Below are positions 12,315 to 23,585 of a stretch of 64,000 bases of DNA, piece by piece. The notes under the pieces were generated by a model that worked only from the letters and a program-made list of their open reading frames with translations, searched no databases and was not told where the DNA came from. A program made the position numbers and the translations under genes. This DNA is from Sparassis latifolia. Lineage: Eukaryota > Basidiomycota > Agaricomycetes > Polyporales > Sparassidaceae. Positions within the stretch are counted from its first letter, which is position 1, and each line of letters starts with the position of its first letter. Location: contig CM031560.1 in assembly GCA_018466975.1 (NCBI GenBank), positions 1,116,001 through 1,180,000 of the forward strand. The letters are read 5' to 3'.

Positions 12315-13000
12315 TGGCTGATTCTTTGGCTGCTCGGGTAGGCAAAAATGCGCTCGCGAGCTATACACTATTACTTTAGATGACTCAAGGTCGTGTTAGG
12401 TTTGTGTGCGCCAACCTACTCGAGGTTGGGAGCTAGATGGGCGCGTTGTTTCATCTAAGTCTTCAGGCCCTGCACCCCAGCCGTGCACGAGTTGAATCGA
12501 ATCCTGTACTGTACACCAACCTCTCTGCCAAGTTCCAGGGCCGGTCTGGCACAAGTTGCGAAAATATTGTTTGCACATCGGCTACCTGGCTCCCTGTCAT
12601 CTGCGTAAGAAATATTGTCCATCGTACGCAGACGACAGAGTCCCAGGCTCTCGATTCACGTCACAATGATCTGAGGATCCTATTGAAGCTTTTGTCGCCA
12701 ACGCACACTTGCATGTTTTCCGCCAACCTATCATGCTACATGCAACTGACAATATTGATCACTCATCCAACTACCGAAGTTTCTGGTCTTCGCTAGGCGC
12801 TACGGTCATGCGAAGTTGTGAACGCGGCATATATTTGAGCGTCGGCGTCGGACGCTGCGCTCGTCACAATCTTCCAACACCACGTTGATCGTCCTCACCA
12901 ACGGAAGGTGCGTGCCAGGCTCTTCTCAGTTGAAGGTCAATCCAAGGTTCGCATACAAAGCCCAGGTGCTCATAGCGAACTTACGGGCCCCCACATCACG
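12315..13000. other. Intergenic, nothing recognised
   Basis: No domain-bearing frame is visible on either strand. The last 150 bp probably holds the promoter and leader of the following ORF. Confidence 0.4.
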
Positions 13001-13831
13001 ATGCTCTCCAATAGCCCCGAAAACCTCGCTTCCCTCATCCAGGAGCAATTTGACCCTGATCTGCTCAGCGCGACTCTCCACGGCGTAATCGACCAAGTCC
13101 TGCACGCATCATTCGTGCAGCGAGGACAGATCGATGAGCACATCGCCCACCTGGCGTCGACCGCCGCCCAGATCGACTCGGGCGTGTCCACGCCAGGGCG
13201 GCCCGCGCACTACGGGTCCGCGGCACTGTACCCTGCTCGCGGGCCCGCAGTCCTCTACGAGCACCTCGCACACACGCTCTACGCGCGCCTCTAGGAACAT
13301 ACCTCGCGTGTGGTGACTCCCGACGAGGAGAACGACAGAGCCCTACCGCTTACGGACTACGCGGAGAGCAGCGTCTACGCGACGGTCCTTGCGCGCGCGT
13401 TCGTTGTGGTACCCTCCGCTCGCCCGCGGCTGTGGCCGGTGCTTGAGGACGTGCTGATGAAGGGTCTATTCTCCGGCGCGGAGCCGATGCCCCCTGTGTT
13501 TTCCGCGCTCGCCGCGCTCCTTCTCGGCGCGGGCGCTCAGATCCAAGCGTATTTGACGTGCGGGGAGGGTGTCGGCCGTGGTATGAACTGGGTCTGGTAC
13601 TTCGACGCTCGCAAACACAAGGACGAGCTGTGGCGATGGGACGACGTCGTTGCTGCGCTGGCGAAGAAGCCCGATGGAGCGGACTTGGAGCGGTTGCCGG
13701 TGTATGTGCTGGATAGCTTCAAGCTGTGCAAAGATTACGTGCGGGATCATGCGGGTGATGGTGAGCTGGAGGGTTGGGACAGTCGCAGGCTGGCACAAGA
13801 GGCCTTTCCATGGGTTGCCTCTTCATCGTGA
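13001..13831 (+). CDS. Hypothetical protein interrupted by an in-frame TAG
   Basis: From ATG at 13001 one frame runs for 97 codons (MLSNSPENLASLIQEQF at the start), meets TAG at 13292-13294, and continues in the same frame for 178 more sense codons to the stop ending at 13831. Both halves have matching coding character. The downstream half reads VVTPDEENDRALPLTDYAES and MNWVWYFDARKHKDELWRWD. An intron ending at the TAG would need an in-phase donor; the only one seen, GTCCTC near 13250, gives a 45-nt intron and a poor donor. So it is a pseudogene with a nonsense mutation, a read-through gene, an unusual intron or a base error. I do not recognise the family. Confidence 0.5.
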
Positions 13832-15171
13832 AGCGTGCTTGGCGTCGAGAAGGACACAACATAGTTATTGAGGTGAGAAATAGCTGATGTTGTTCAATGC
13901 AAGTTTCCATTCCAATCGAGTTTTCCAGATCTTTCTTAAGCATGTTGTGTACACTACTTCCTGCTGTCGGGCTGCCGCTTGATCACGACGGGCAACTGTC
14001 GTCCTATGGGCCGAACGCTCGAATCTGAGTGAATATTAGTCCGTGTGCTATATGTCAGGGGAGCGACCTTGCAAGGAAGATACCCAGTATACATCAAAGT
14101 CAGCTGCTGAAACCTGTACTCCAGCACAGATGTGTTGCCTTCGTCGAGGTTGCATCGGATTGATTATATTGACCACTATAACTGCTTTGTTTATCAATCT
14201 ACACTCTCGATCGATCTCATTATTCTGCCGCCACCGCCACCACTATCTACTTTAGTTACACCATCCAGTTCCGCAGCCCCGATGTGACTTTGAATCCAGT
14301 TCGAGCTGTAAAGCTATTGCACAGCTCGACTATTCGATACCATGCAGATTGTTTTAGACGAAGTTCCTCTGAGAAGAGTAAGACCCGGATATCTCATCTT
14401 TACCGGCGCAATGAGGTCACAACGTCAGTGAGTCAAGCGTCAAATCTGGATAGAAAGTTACCTTCAGCACCATAGCGCTCTGAGCCATCTGAGTCACATA
14501 TCCAGACAAAAGCCACGGACAACATGCTTACCCAACACACTGAAATACTATGGCATGCATCTGGGTGTGGACGACACATCCATCTGTTCATTACTCTCGC
14601 CCCAGCCACCCGTCTTCCCTTCTCCATCCTCGCAGAAGAGAACGCACGCGTGGCCGAGTCCTCGCGCCAGACAGTGGACAGCGCTCGATGTACGCCCACG
14701 AACTCGCTCAGGCAACAGTCAAATATAGATGAGAGAGGGGTATACGCGACCGCGGCGTACCCGAGCTCGCTGACGAGGTTCCACAGGCCGACGTGCCTGG
14801 GGGTGTGTTAGCCGTACAAATCAAACTTGAACTCGAGACCGGAATCGAAGGAGCGAATGCCAGGCAGCATTGTCTAGTCAATGTCGCCGGTGTCCTACCC
14901 CGAGCCTTAACAAAGCACTGACAAATATGCGTACAAAGCCCGATATACCGGAGATACTCTCACATTACAGCTTGTATGAGGATACTCAAACCCACGCCGC
15001 TCGCGCAATGACGAGATCGGCTGTGAAGTATGTGTACTTTGACTCGCTTGGGAACAACCGGCACAGTATAAAGATGGCCTCCATGTTGCAGAGAGAATCA
15101 TCGGCTGAGTATCCTTGCTCAAGGTCTGCCCACTTTCACAGATATCCATACATCCTTCAGACGTTCTGTAG
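13832..15171. other. Intergenic, no supported gene
   Basis: Several short open frames (for example 14524-14811) have no recognisable domain and no convincing splice structure. The last part is the presumed promoter of the SDR gene. Confidence 0.4.
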
Positions 15172-16194
15172 ATGTCGCCTAGAGTTTGGTTCAGTGAGTG
15201 AGCTTCGTTCAACAATTCAATTCTACCGATCACTCACCGGGGAATATTCAGTCACTGGCTCTTCGTCCGGTTTCGGGCGCACTGTAACAGAGTACGTCCT
15301 CAAGAGCGGTGACATTGCTGTTGCCACTCTGAGGAACCCATCCGCGCTCTCCTCCCTCTCGGCCGTATATCCCGCGAGCAAGTTGCTCGTCGTCCAGCTC
15401 GATGTTTCGAACACGCCGGCAATTGCTGTCGCGTTTGCAAAGGCCATAGAGGCCTTCGGGCGCGTTGATGTCTTATTCAATAATGCTGGGTACGGCGTCC
15501 TGAGCGAGGCTGAGGGAGCGCCGGAAGAAGTCGCGAGGGCTCTGTTTGACGTCAATTTCTGGGGCGCTGCGAATGTCAGCAGGGAGGCCGTGCGCATCTT
15601 CCGCGAGGTCAACAGTCCTCCTGGGGGCAGAATACTGCAGAACGGTGCTACCTCCGTTTTCAAAGGTATTCCGGTTCTGTCATACTATGTGGCAACAAAG
15701 ACAGGTGGGTAGTGCTCGCGGGGAGTGAATGTATATTGACGATCGGAAATCCATGCAGCTATCGACGGCTTCACCAAGTCGCTTGCAGCAGAACTCGATC
15801 CGGAGTGGAACATCAAGGTAGAGTTCCTTTGCAATGTCGTGATATATAGTCAGTGCTGATTGCTGCACATAAGGTCACGATCATCGAACCCGGCGCGTTC
15901 AACACCGACGCCGCTGAGCGTAGTATGGTACACCTGCCTGCGCATCCCGCGTACACCAAGCCGGGCGGGGTAGCGGCGCTCATGCGCGCACACCTGATGC
16001 AGCCGAACTTGAAGCTGGCCGGGGATGCGACGAAGGCAGCTGGAGTGATCTATAGAGTGGCAGGGATCCCCGAGCCGCCGCTCCAGTTCCCACTGGGAAA
16101 AGATTGCATAGTTATGGTGAGGGGCTTCGTAAATGGCCTCACCGAGACGATAGACAAGTATGAGTCTTGGTCGGAGGGACTGGAGGCTGATTAG
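15172..16194 (+). CDS. Short-chain dehydrogenase/reductase (classical SDR)
   Basis: An NAD(P)-dependent oxidoreductase with the Rossmann fold. Exon 1 (15172-15193) encodes MSPRVWF and, through a 58-nt intron, joins exon 2 to give the cofactor loop ITGSSSGFG. Exon 2 carries VVQLDVSN, the structural motif VLFNNAGYG and the active-site region with the Tyr-x-x-x-Lys pair in YYVATK. The catalytic Ser is probably in NGATSVFKGIP, where classical SDRs usually have an SS or SI pair. Exons 3 (15759-15817) and 4 (15874-16194) give TAIDGFTKSLAAELDPEWNI and KVTIIEPGAFNTD. Length (about 298 residues) is normal. The substrate cannot be told from sequence. No frame breaks. Confidence 0.9.
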
Positions 16195-17318
16195 ATTGGT
16201 GTATGTGACAATCCAGTGCGTAAAGAAATAAACGAACCGTTTTCTAAAGATGAATGATGTGCGCGAGGTCTCACTACGTAGGCTATCACACTGATATCCA
16301 CCGTTCAACGACGACCTCGCTCTGTAAATATTCTCTGCATGACATTCTACGTCGCGCACTGATCTACACACAACGTTCACCAAACATGAACACTTCTATT
16401 CGTTCTTCGTGAGCCAATAACAGGTGCAGTAATTATGGATAGCAGCCTTTAGACGAATGAGATACTTATATCAAAGGTCGATTTTCCTCGGCCCCGCGGA
16501 GCTCAGATGGTACGGACATGTACCAAAGGCGATGCTGATGACAAGAATGAAACATACAGTATATCGTCGATAATTGTGGGCATCCAGCGCCCAATGATCG
16601 TCAGTAACCCAAACTTAGCTGTAAAGTTTGGGAGATGCCGCAGGGGAAGAGGCTTTGATTGACGTCTCGGGGCCACACGAAGACATGCGCAAGCAGGTTG
16701 TCCCGGTCCATCTGAGCGCAGGGATGTGTTATGCGGTCTTCCATGGAAGGATGGGAACTCCAAAGGGTACCCTGGACATTGCACAGAATTCTGGTGGAAT
16801 GCATCGTTTCAGTTGAGAAAGATAGAACTACGCACGAAAACTCTATCTTGAGTATACGTACCAGCTTCGGTGCCATGGATGATCGATGAGCTGTCAAATG
16901 CCATGATACATACAGTACGTACAACGCTTTGCACGATATTCCTTGAGAGTAGCTATTTTGGTCAAAGCTCATAACGGGCCTGCGCGATATCGATACGGGC
17001 ATGGTATGTAGGAGGCTCTAGCTGCCCAAGGCACGTAAAAACGAGTAAAATGGCGAATTGAAGATTCCTTGCAAAGACCTGGCAATGAAATTGATGATGT
17101 AGAAACAGCAATCGCACCAAGTTCGTTTGAATGGTTCGAAGGGTGTGGAGCGCTGGAAGCGTTACCTCGCTGTTACCGCGTGTTGCTGCAGTTGTAGCCG
17201 CTTGAATCCGTACTTGTTACCTCCACCTTGGTGGCCGTCGACGGCGACGACGACGGCGTCGTCCACGATTGTTGCCTAGTCTCTGCTTCATGATCTGCAG
17301 CCAGGACAAGTTTGCCCG
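16195..17318. other. Intergenic, no supported gene
   Basis: A minus-strand open frame at 16601-17002 has no domain that I recognise and was not accepted. The distal end should contain the promoter of the Ser-rich protein gene. Confidence 0.4.
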
Positions 17319-20300
17319 ATGACCTCGCGCCCGCTGCCCTCCAAGTCCCGTCACTCTCGTCCTTTGTCGGCAATCTTCATCGGGTCTGTTTCATCCAACT
17401 CAACTCCTCCTTCCATTCCCGATTTGCCTGAACCACCCAGCCCGTCGTCTTCAACTGGATCCGGTCTCCCGTCGCCTCCCGCGACGAATTCTACGGGGAG
17501 CGGTAGCATTGGAGATCAGCACAGCTACAGCGCCGGCAGTCTCCGTCAACGGTCTGCGTCGCGTTCGAGCGTCGCTGCGGATATGGTCAAGGGCGACTAC
17601 GACAGGTCTCGCAGCAGCGGGAATAGGAACAGAACGGCCAGCGCCGACGACGATGACGCCTTTGAGAACGAGAATGAGGAAGATAACACTGCTCGATTTG
17701 CCAATGGCCGAAGACTTCAGCATGCCTCCGTCGATAATATGTCCACACTGCAGAGAGTGAAGAACCTGACCCAGCGCAATCGCCTGGTGAGTCCAGTTGG
17801 TTTTTTTGCTTTTTTTAATTGCTGAAAAAGTCATCAAACTCGCGTTGTCCTTGAACACATATTGTTTATCTCATTCTGTTGTGCTTCCACCCCTCACTGA
17901 ACCGATATATGCATTGATGCACTCACGCATGTACGCCCTCGACAACATTCTACATTGCTCTCATTGTACTCGCTATCCCTCCAATACCATGTTTTTTCCA
18001 CCGCAGGTTCTCGACAAACTTACCTCGATCTCCCGCCTAAGTTCACCCGCCCCCACGAATAGTTCTCATCCTCCTATTTCCCCTCCCAATGCCAGTTCTT
18101 CGTCCACGTCGTCTTCTCGCCTATCTTCTTCTCATGTCCGTCCCGTGTCCATGAATGGCTATGCCGCTTTGCGTCGTTTCGATTCTGGCTCTGAAACGGA
18201 ACGTGAGAGCCAGTCGATCTCAAACTACTACTCTTCCTCGGACGATCTCTCGGCCACTCCCCCTTCTGTACCTCAGGAAATCCACACGCCTGTTCCTGGT
18301 CGCGAGAGGCGACCCTCGGCACCTGCTATCCCCGGCAGTCTTGTGCGTCCTTCGCGTGACGGGGATCGGGCCCCATCTCCCGGTCCTTCGCGTGCGCCGC
18401 GGAAGAGGGTGTCTATGGCGATGTCCGTGGACGAGACACGCAGCAACCGTTGGCGGGATGACGAGCAGGACGTGACCACTGCTGCACTTGCGGCCGTCGC
18501 TTCGTCGCGTAGGAGCCCGCAGGGCACGAACGGCAGTAGTAGGAGGAATAGGCAGCCTCTTCCCAGAGAGTTCCGGGAGGGTGAAAGACCGAGCTCTGAA
18601 GTCAAGGTAGGTCTGGTGGTCGCTGGGTATATGCATTGACTGACATGTGCCCCAGGCGAATGGCGAGCCGTCGACACCTCACCGGCCCACGGAGAGATAT
18701 TCTTCGCCTGCGTTCTCTCCCCATGCATCGACTTCGATGATCCCCACAAACCCGCAGACGTCTCCGCGACGTTCTGGTACAGCGCGGTACTCCACCGTGC
18801 GTGAGCTGACGCGGAAGCACCAAACGCGGTGGCTCTCGGAGGATCTTTCGAATGGGAATGGGGATGAGAACTCGCCGACGCCCGGGAGCGGCGGCGTCCC
18901 AGGCAGGCGCCAGGGACACCGCGGTGGCAGCTCCGACGGCTTGCTCGTGTCGACGAGCGGCCGCAGTCTGCTCGGCGAGGGTTTGCGTGCGGCAGGTCTG
19001 ACGAAGCGTCGGGACGCGGGTGACGACGTTTTTACCGACGAGAGCCCGACCACGCCCGTGGTTCCTCGACTCACCAAGTCCACTGGCAATGCCTCTGTCA
19101 ACAACGGCGATTGGGGAGATGCGTCTTTGGGCCAGAGCAAGGGTGTTGGGCTCAGCACCCGTGTTTCCGAGGGAGTCGGTCCCCCAGGGTCGAATAACTT
19201 CGAGTCACGCACGCCAGTGACGACTTCGCAGCGGCGTGGTGATCGTAACAGCTACAGCGGCGTTCCCATACGGCCTGGGACGTCAATGGCGGCATTGCAT
19301 CATGAAAGCCCGGACAATCCTCCGCGAACAGCGCCTCCTGCATTGCGTACATATAAGTCTGTCCGTCCTCTCCCCGATAGAGACAGTCCTGCTTCGCGCC
19401 AGGCTCGTCAGGAGCCTGTGCAGACTTCGTCCGATCTCGCTTATTCGTCTCCTCTTGCTAGCTACGCCAGTCACCGATCGTCCACAGCTCCGCCACCTTC
19501 CAGCAAAGGTCAAGATGCAAACGCCGAACATCGGAGGTTGATGCTGGAGGCACTGGGCATGTTCGAGTCTCACCTCTCTCGTCTACCTCCGATGGGACAG
19601 ACTACCACGAACACGATCCCAGGGCTGTTCCAGAGTGCGCAACATCTCGTGCACACCCTTGATAAGATGAATGGGATGCTCAGGGCGGGAACGCACAAGG
19701 CGTTGGAGGCGCAGATCGACGCGGAGGTCGCGGACTCTGCCGAGGAAGTGGACCCAGTGAATCTCTGGCGGCAGGTCGGTGCGGACCACAGAGAGAACCT
19801 CAGGGTAAGCGATGAGGTCGTGAGGAACATGACCGGCTTCCTGCTTGGCGTAGGGAAGGTGCTGCGAGATGCGAGCGCATTGCATGGCCAACACTTACGG
19901 AGCGTGAGCTTGGACGATGATGCCGCGAAGAGGGGTAGTCCGGATGTGAATGGGGACCGCGTGGCAAGTGGGTCAAGGCCATTGGATGGGAGACAGAGCA
20001 GAGAGATCAGACGCAGCTGGGATGCGAAAGACCTTCGAACGTTGACGATGTCGAGTGTAGAGAGGAGTGTCGGTAGCACCCGTCCAGCATCGTCCCTGAA
20101 CATACTGAGACGACCAGGCACGTCCAGTAGTGACGGGAGGAGTGCCGACGCCACTCACGAGCAGACACCACCTGCAATGCGAAACAACAGCACAGCCATC
20201 CCTGCCTCCTCATCCACTCGCCGTTTCTTCACCACAAGGGAACGGCGAGGCACCCCCGAGCAGGATTCTGCTCTTGCACCCATCATCACGTCCTTAGATT

Positions 20301-20986
20301 CTCAAGACACGACCAATTCCTATGAACCATCGCCGACCCCTACGTCAAGACATTCTCGTTCTGCACTCTCAGAGCGTCCTCGTACTGCAATACCGCCCTC
20401 CCTCTCGACACTGCCATCTGAATCCTTGCTGAGCTGTGCCAGCACCGTTGACACAGATAAGCTTAGCCGTCGCAAGATCTCTAGTAATTCAAACATCACC
20501 GTCCGCGCAGAATCGTCCACCATCAACTCTGTCATCAAGCCGCCCAATCCCACCACTGCCTTGACCAACGCTACTGTATCCAATTCGCCTGATACCCGCT
20601 ACCCCGTGCTGCGAAGTGAGTCGTCTGGCTCAGGACGCACCAACGGGGTGACATTCTCCCGCCCTTCCACCATCTCCGTTTCCACTTTGAATGGTCTTCA
20701 GCAGCAGCTCGACCGCGACACTCGAGCACGAACTAGTTCTACTATATCAGCAGCAGAAGAACCAATTTACTTAGCCCCGGCCGCCGTTATTTCCCGATCT
20801 GAAACTGAACGAGATAAGAAGCGGAGAACACTAGGTGCTCGAAGCCGGATATCACTAGATTCCGCATTTGGAGAGGAGGGCGGGAGTGTCGATAGCAGTG
20901 CATCGAGCATCTTATCCTCTTCATTGTCCTCCTCGGCACGCAGGGAGCGCCGTCGAACGATCAACGAGATCTTCTCCCAGCGATAA
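17319..20986 (+). CDS. Large Ser/Arg-rich, mostly disordered protein (1,132 residues), unknown function
   Basis: Three exons in phase 0: 17319-17786, 18007-18606 and 18656-20986. Joins read TQRNRL to VLDKLTSI and SEVK to ANGEPS. Most of the protein is low-complexity Ser, Pro, Arg and Thr with many SP and RxxS motifs, so heavy phosphorylation is likely. A helical, better ordered core lies around residues 640-760: EHRRLMLEALGMFESHLSRL, LVHTLDKMNGMLRAG and NLRVSDEVVRNMTGFLLG. The C-terminus is basic (RRERRRTINEIFSQR). This layout, a short helical core in a long disordered chain, suggests a scaffold or cytoskeletal/polarity protein, but I recognise no named domain. The 220-nt first intron is long for this window. 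Confidence 0.75.
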
Positions 20987-21807
20987 CATCTTGACCCGTA
21001 TGCTTATCTTCCGGGTGAGGTCACTCTGCATCATTCGTGACTGAGGACTCTGATTAATGGTTCGTCGGCAGACTGTTGAGCAGATCCTCTCCCCTGCACT
21101 GTGGCAGCCCGTCTCTGTCCGTCCTGTCTTTTGTAGCCTTCGTCACTTTCTTCACCTGGACTTTGTCTCTGCATCTCGCCATCTGTTTCTTCTTGACCCC
21201 GCGTGTACCGACATCACCGCGGTGAGTATAAAAAGGTCGCAGTTTGAGCATTCCCTCCTCTGTCTTATTATCCCAAGCCGCGCGTATGTATATGGGCCCA
21301 TGCACGATATGCCGAGTTGCCGCAGAGTACGCTTTGCTAATCACTTATAGCAATATAATGGGTTCGCATTGTCTCTGAAACCTTCATATATGCGGACGAG
21401 CTGAGCTGCACTTTTTTGAGCCGCAGTGGATGGAGAAATGTGCCTGCGATCTTGGCTGTAAGTCTAGACCTTCAATGCCTCAGGTTCGAGCTGAAGTTGC
21501 TAGTCTTGTGTAGAGGCATGCTCGTTGTGGATCCTTAACTACTGGACAGGGGCCAGCTACAGTACAAGGTTAAGGTTCATCATGACTGCTGTCCTGAAGG
21601 CCTATACTACGACAGAAACGGACCCACAATCGGCGTGGTTATTCAATGACACTTGCTATGCGTCGTTCCAACCTATTCGTTGTCAGTCTGCGGTCAGTTT
21701 GCGCACACTCTACTGTTTCCAGTTGTGGGGCTCGACATCGCAAGAAGGTAGCGCTTTCTGCAGGTCTCCGGCGCTTCAATACGGAGAGAGAGGCTACAGA
21801 GATTGAC
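20987..21807. other. Intergenic, no supported gene
   Basis: Short frames (21057-21350, 21525-21806) have no recognised domain. It holds the 3' end of the Ser-rich gene and the promoter of the DUF4238 gene. Confidence 0.4.
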
Positions 21808-23585
21808 ATGGCATTGCATCCGTCCACACCTCCGCACCCTAACGACCAATACCATCACTACATTCCGAGATTCATTTTACGAAATTACAAGATTGAGACT
21901 GCGGGGCTGCAGACTGACGATAGGAGGTTTGTTTCCAGTGCAGTCTTATATGAAAGCTGTGCTCATAAAAGTCCGCGTTCGGGAACAGGCATAAACCGAA
22001 GGACTATAAAAATTGTCCCGTGGTGAACGATGACATTCTGTTCTACAGCCTAACAGACACTAGCCTGGACAAACGTCCCATCTCCAGCGTGTACGGTGAA
22101 ATTAACCTTTACAAGGATGTCACCAATCCCGCAAACGTGCAGCACATTGAAAGGAAACTTTCTGTGCTTGAAGGACACGCAGCAAGAATAGTTGGGACGA
22201 TACTCGCAGGCATGAACCAGGGTCGTTTCCGCATTGGACGCCCAGACTTGAATATTTTGCGCAAATACCTATTTGTCATGGGCTATCGCAGGGATCAGCG
22301 CGTTGTTGACAGCTTCCGAGAGGACCTCCCACAGAACGCGCCTCTCGTCAAATGGATCAGGAAGTTCAAAAGGATACACAATCTCCAGTCCGCGCCTGAT
22401 GTGTGGCTGCACGTCCTGAACTACTATCTCGACACCTCGCACGAGCAAATCATACGGGATGCGGAACCCATGAAGAAAACTGTGAGTACGTTCGTGTCCG
22501 GTAACGTCGAGATCGACCCGGACGACTCCCATTTTCCTGCGCAAGAATACATCAGCCTCGCACAGGGTTACTTCTTGTGCATATGGGAGGCAGCTATCGG
22601 CGACGAGTTCATAGTCAGCTCCAACAGTTTCTCTCACAGAAAAGGAGCCGACCATTGCCTCTATCCCATTAGCCCGCGTGCCATTGCAATATTGAGTTCG
22701 CAGGTATTCAGACCCGAAATATCTCTGATGGGCAGTATTGGACTCGACCCGGGCTGTCCATTTGGAGACATTCCACACAAGTCGCCAGTGCCTACCTATG
22801 CGGATGGCGGACCATCGGAGATGACCCCGGAAGCCAAGAGACGGTACCTGGAGGAGGCTGTGAACAAGACAGATGACATGTTCGATTTCGAGACTACGAG
22901 ACTTACGGTCTCCCAGACGCAAGCAGTCAATGCCCTCATGCTCGAGCATGTTCCGGACACAGGTTCCTTGACATTCACTTCAAAGGAATCTATGTTGCGC
23001 ACCCTGCACAGATACCGAGCTCATGCAACGTCTACAGCTTGGGCGAAACACGAGCCGTTGCTGAAGGAGTTATGTATGTGGGAGTCCAGTTTCACTATGG
23101 GTCTCAAAGGAGAAGCAGACATAGGCACAGCAGTCGAAGTTGACTTCGAGACGCTTGTCCGGACCACGATCAACGATATCGTTTCTGGTGCTGCAGACAG
23201 GGAATCCCGTTCTCACTACGACGCGGTCCATGGTCTCTTCACCTTGATCAAGGGTCGGTCCAAGTCCGCGATCCCGTTCGCAGCGCTGTACCACAGGGAA
23301 AAGTTTGTTCTGCAGCAGACATTCGCCTTTCTGTTGGACCCACTGACGAAACCGACTGAGGCGCAAGCACAGCTTGTCGACTCCCTTTCTCACGCAGATT
23401 CCGACCGTTTCTTCGCGGTCATGTTCAGATTGATGCCGCCTTCCATGGGGATCGGCGATGCAAGTAGGAAGTTGAGGCAGGAAGTGGTGCTGCTGGGGTT
23501 TTGCGAGTGGTTGATGAAGGAGAGACCCGACGTCTTTGACGGACTCATCGGTTTTAACATGCGCGGTATGTCTATACGTAAGTGA
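21808..23585 (+). CDS. DUF4238 domain protein, with an unresolved frame change near its 5' end
   Basis: The start at 21808 gives MALHPSTPPHPNDQYHHYIP, then RFILRNYKI; HHYIPRF is the DUF4238 signature. The conserved continuation is NDDILFYSLTD, then PISSVYGEINLYKDVTNPAN and IERKLSVLEGHAARIVGTIL, but it is one frame over. The shift must occur between about 21925 and 21972. A short intron beginning GTTTGT after DDRR and ending near 21971 is tempting but does not give the right phase, so a one-base indel is possible. The rest (to 23585) is open and well conserved in style. The last codons before the stop overlap a GTAAGT donor at 23579, so a further C-terminal exon may exist. DUF4238 has no settled function. 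Confidence 0.75.

Noticed and set aside
13250..13294. A 45-nt intron that would remove the in-frame TAG of the 13001-13831 gene
   Set aside because: Donor GTCCTC is poor and the length is below the local minimum; recorded as an alternative only.
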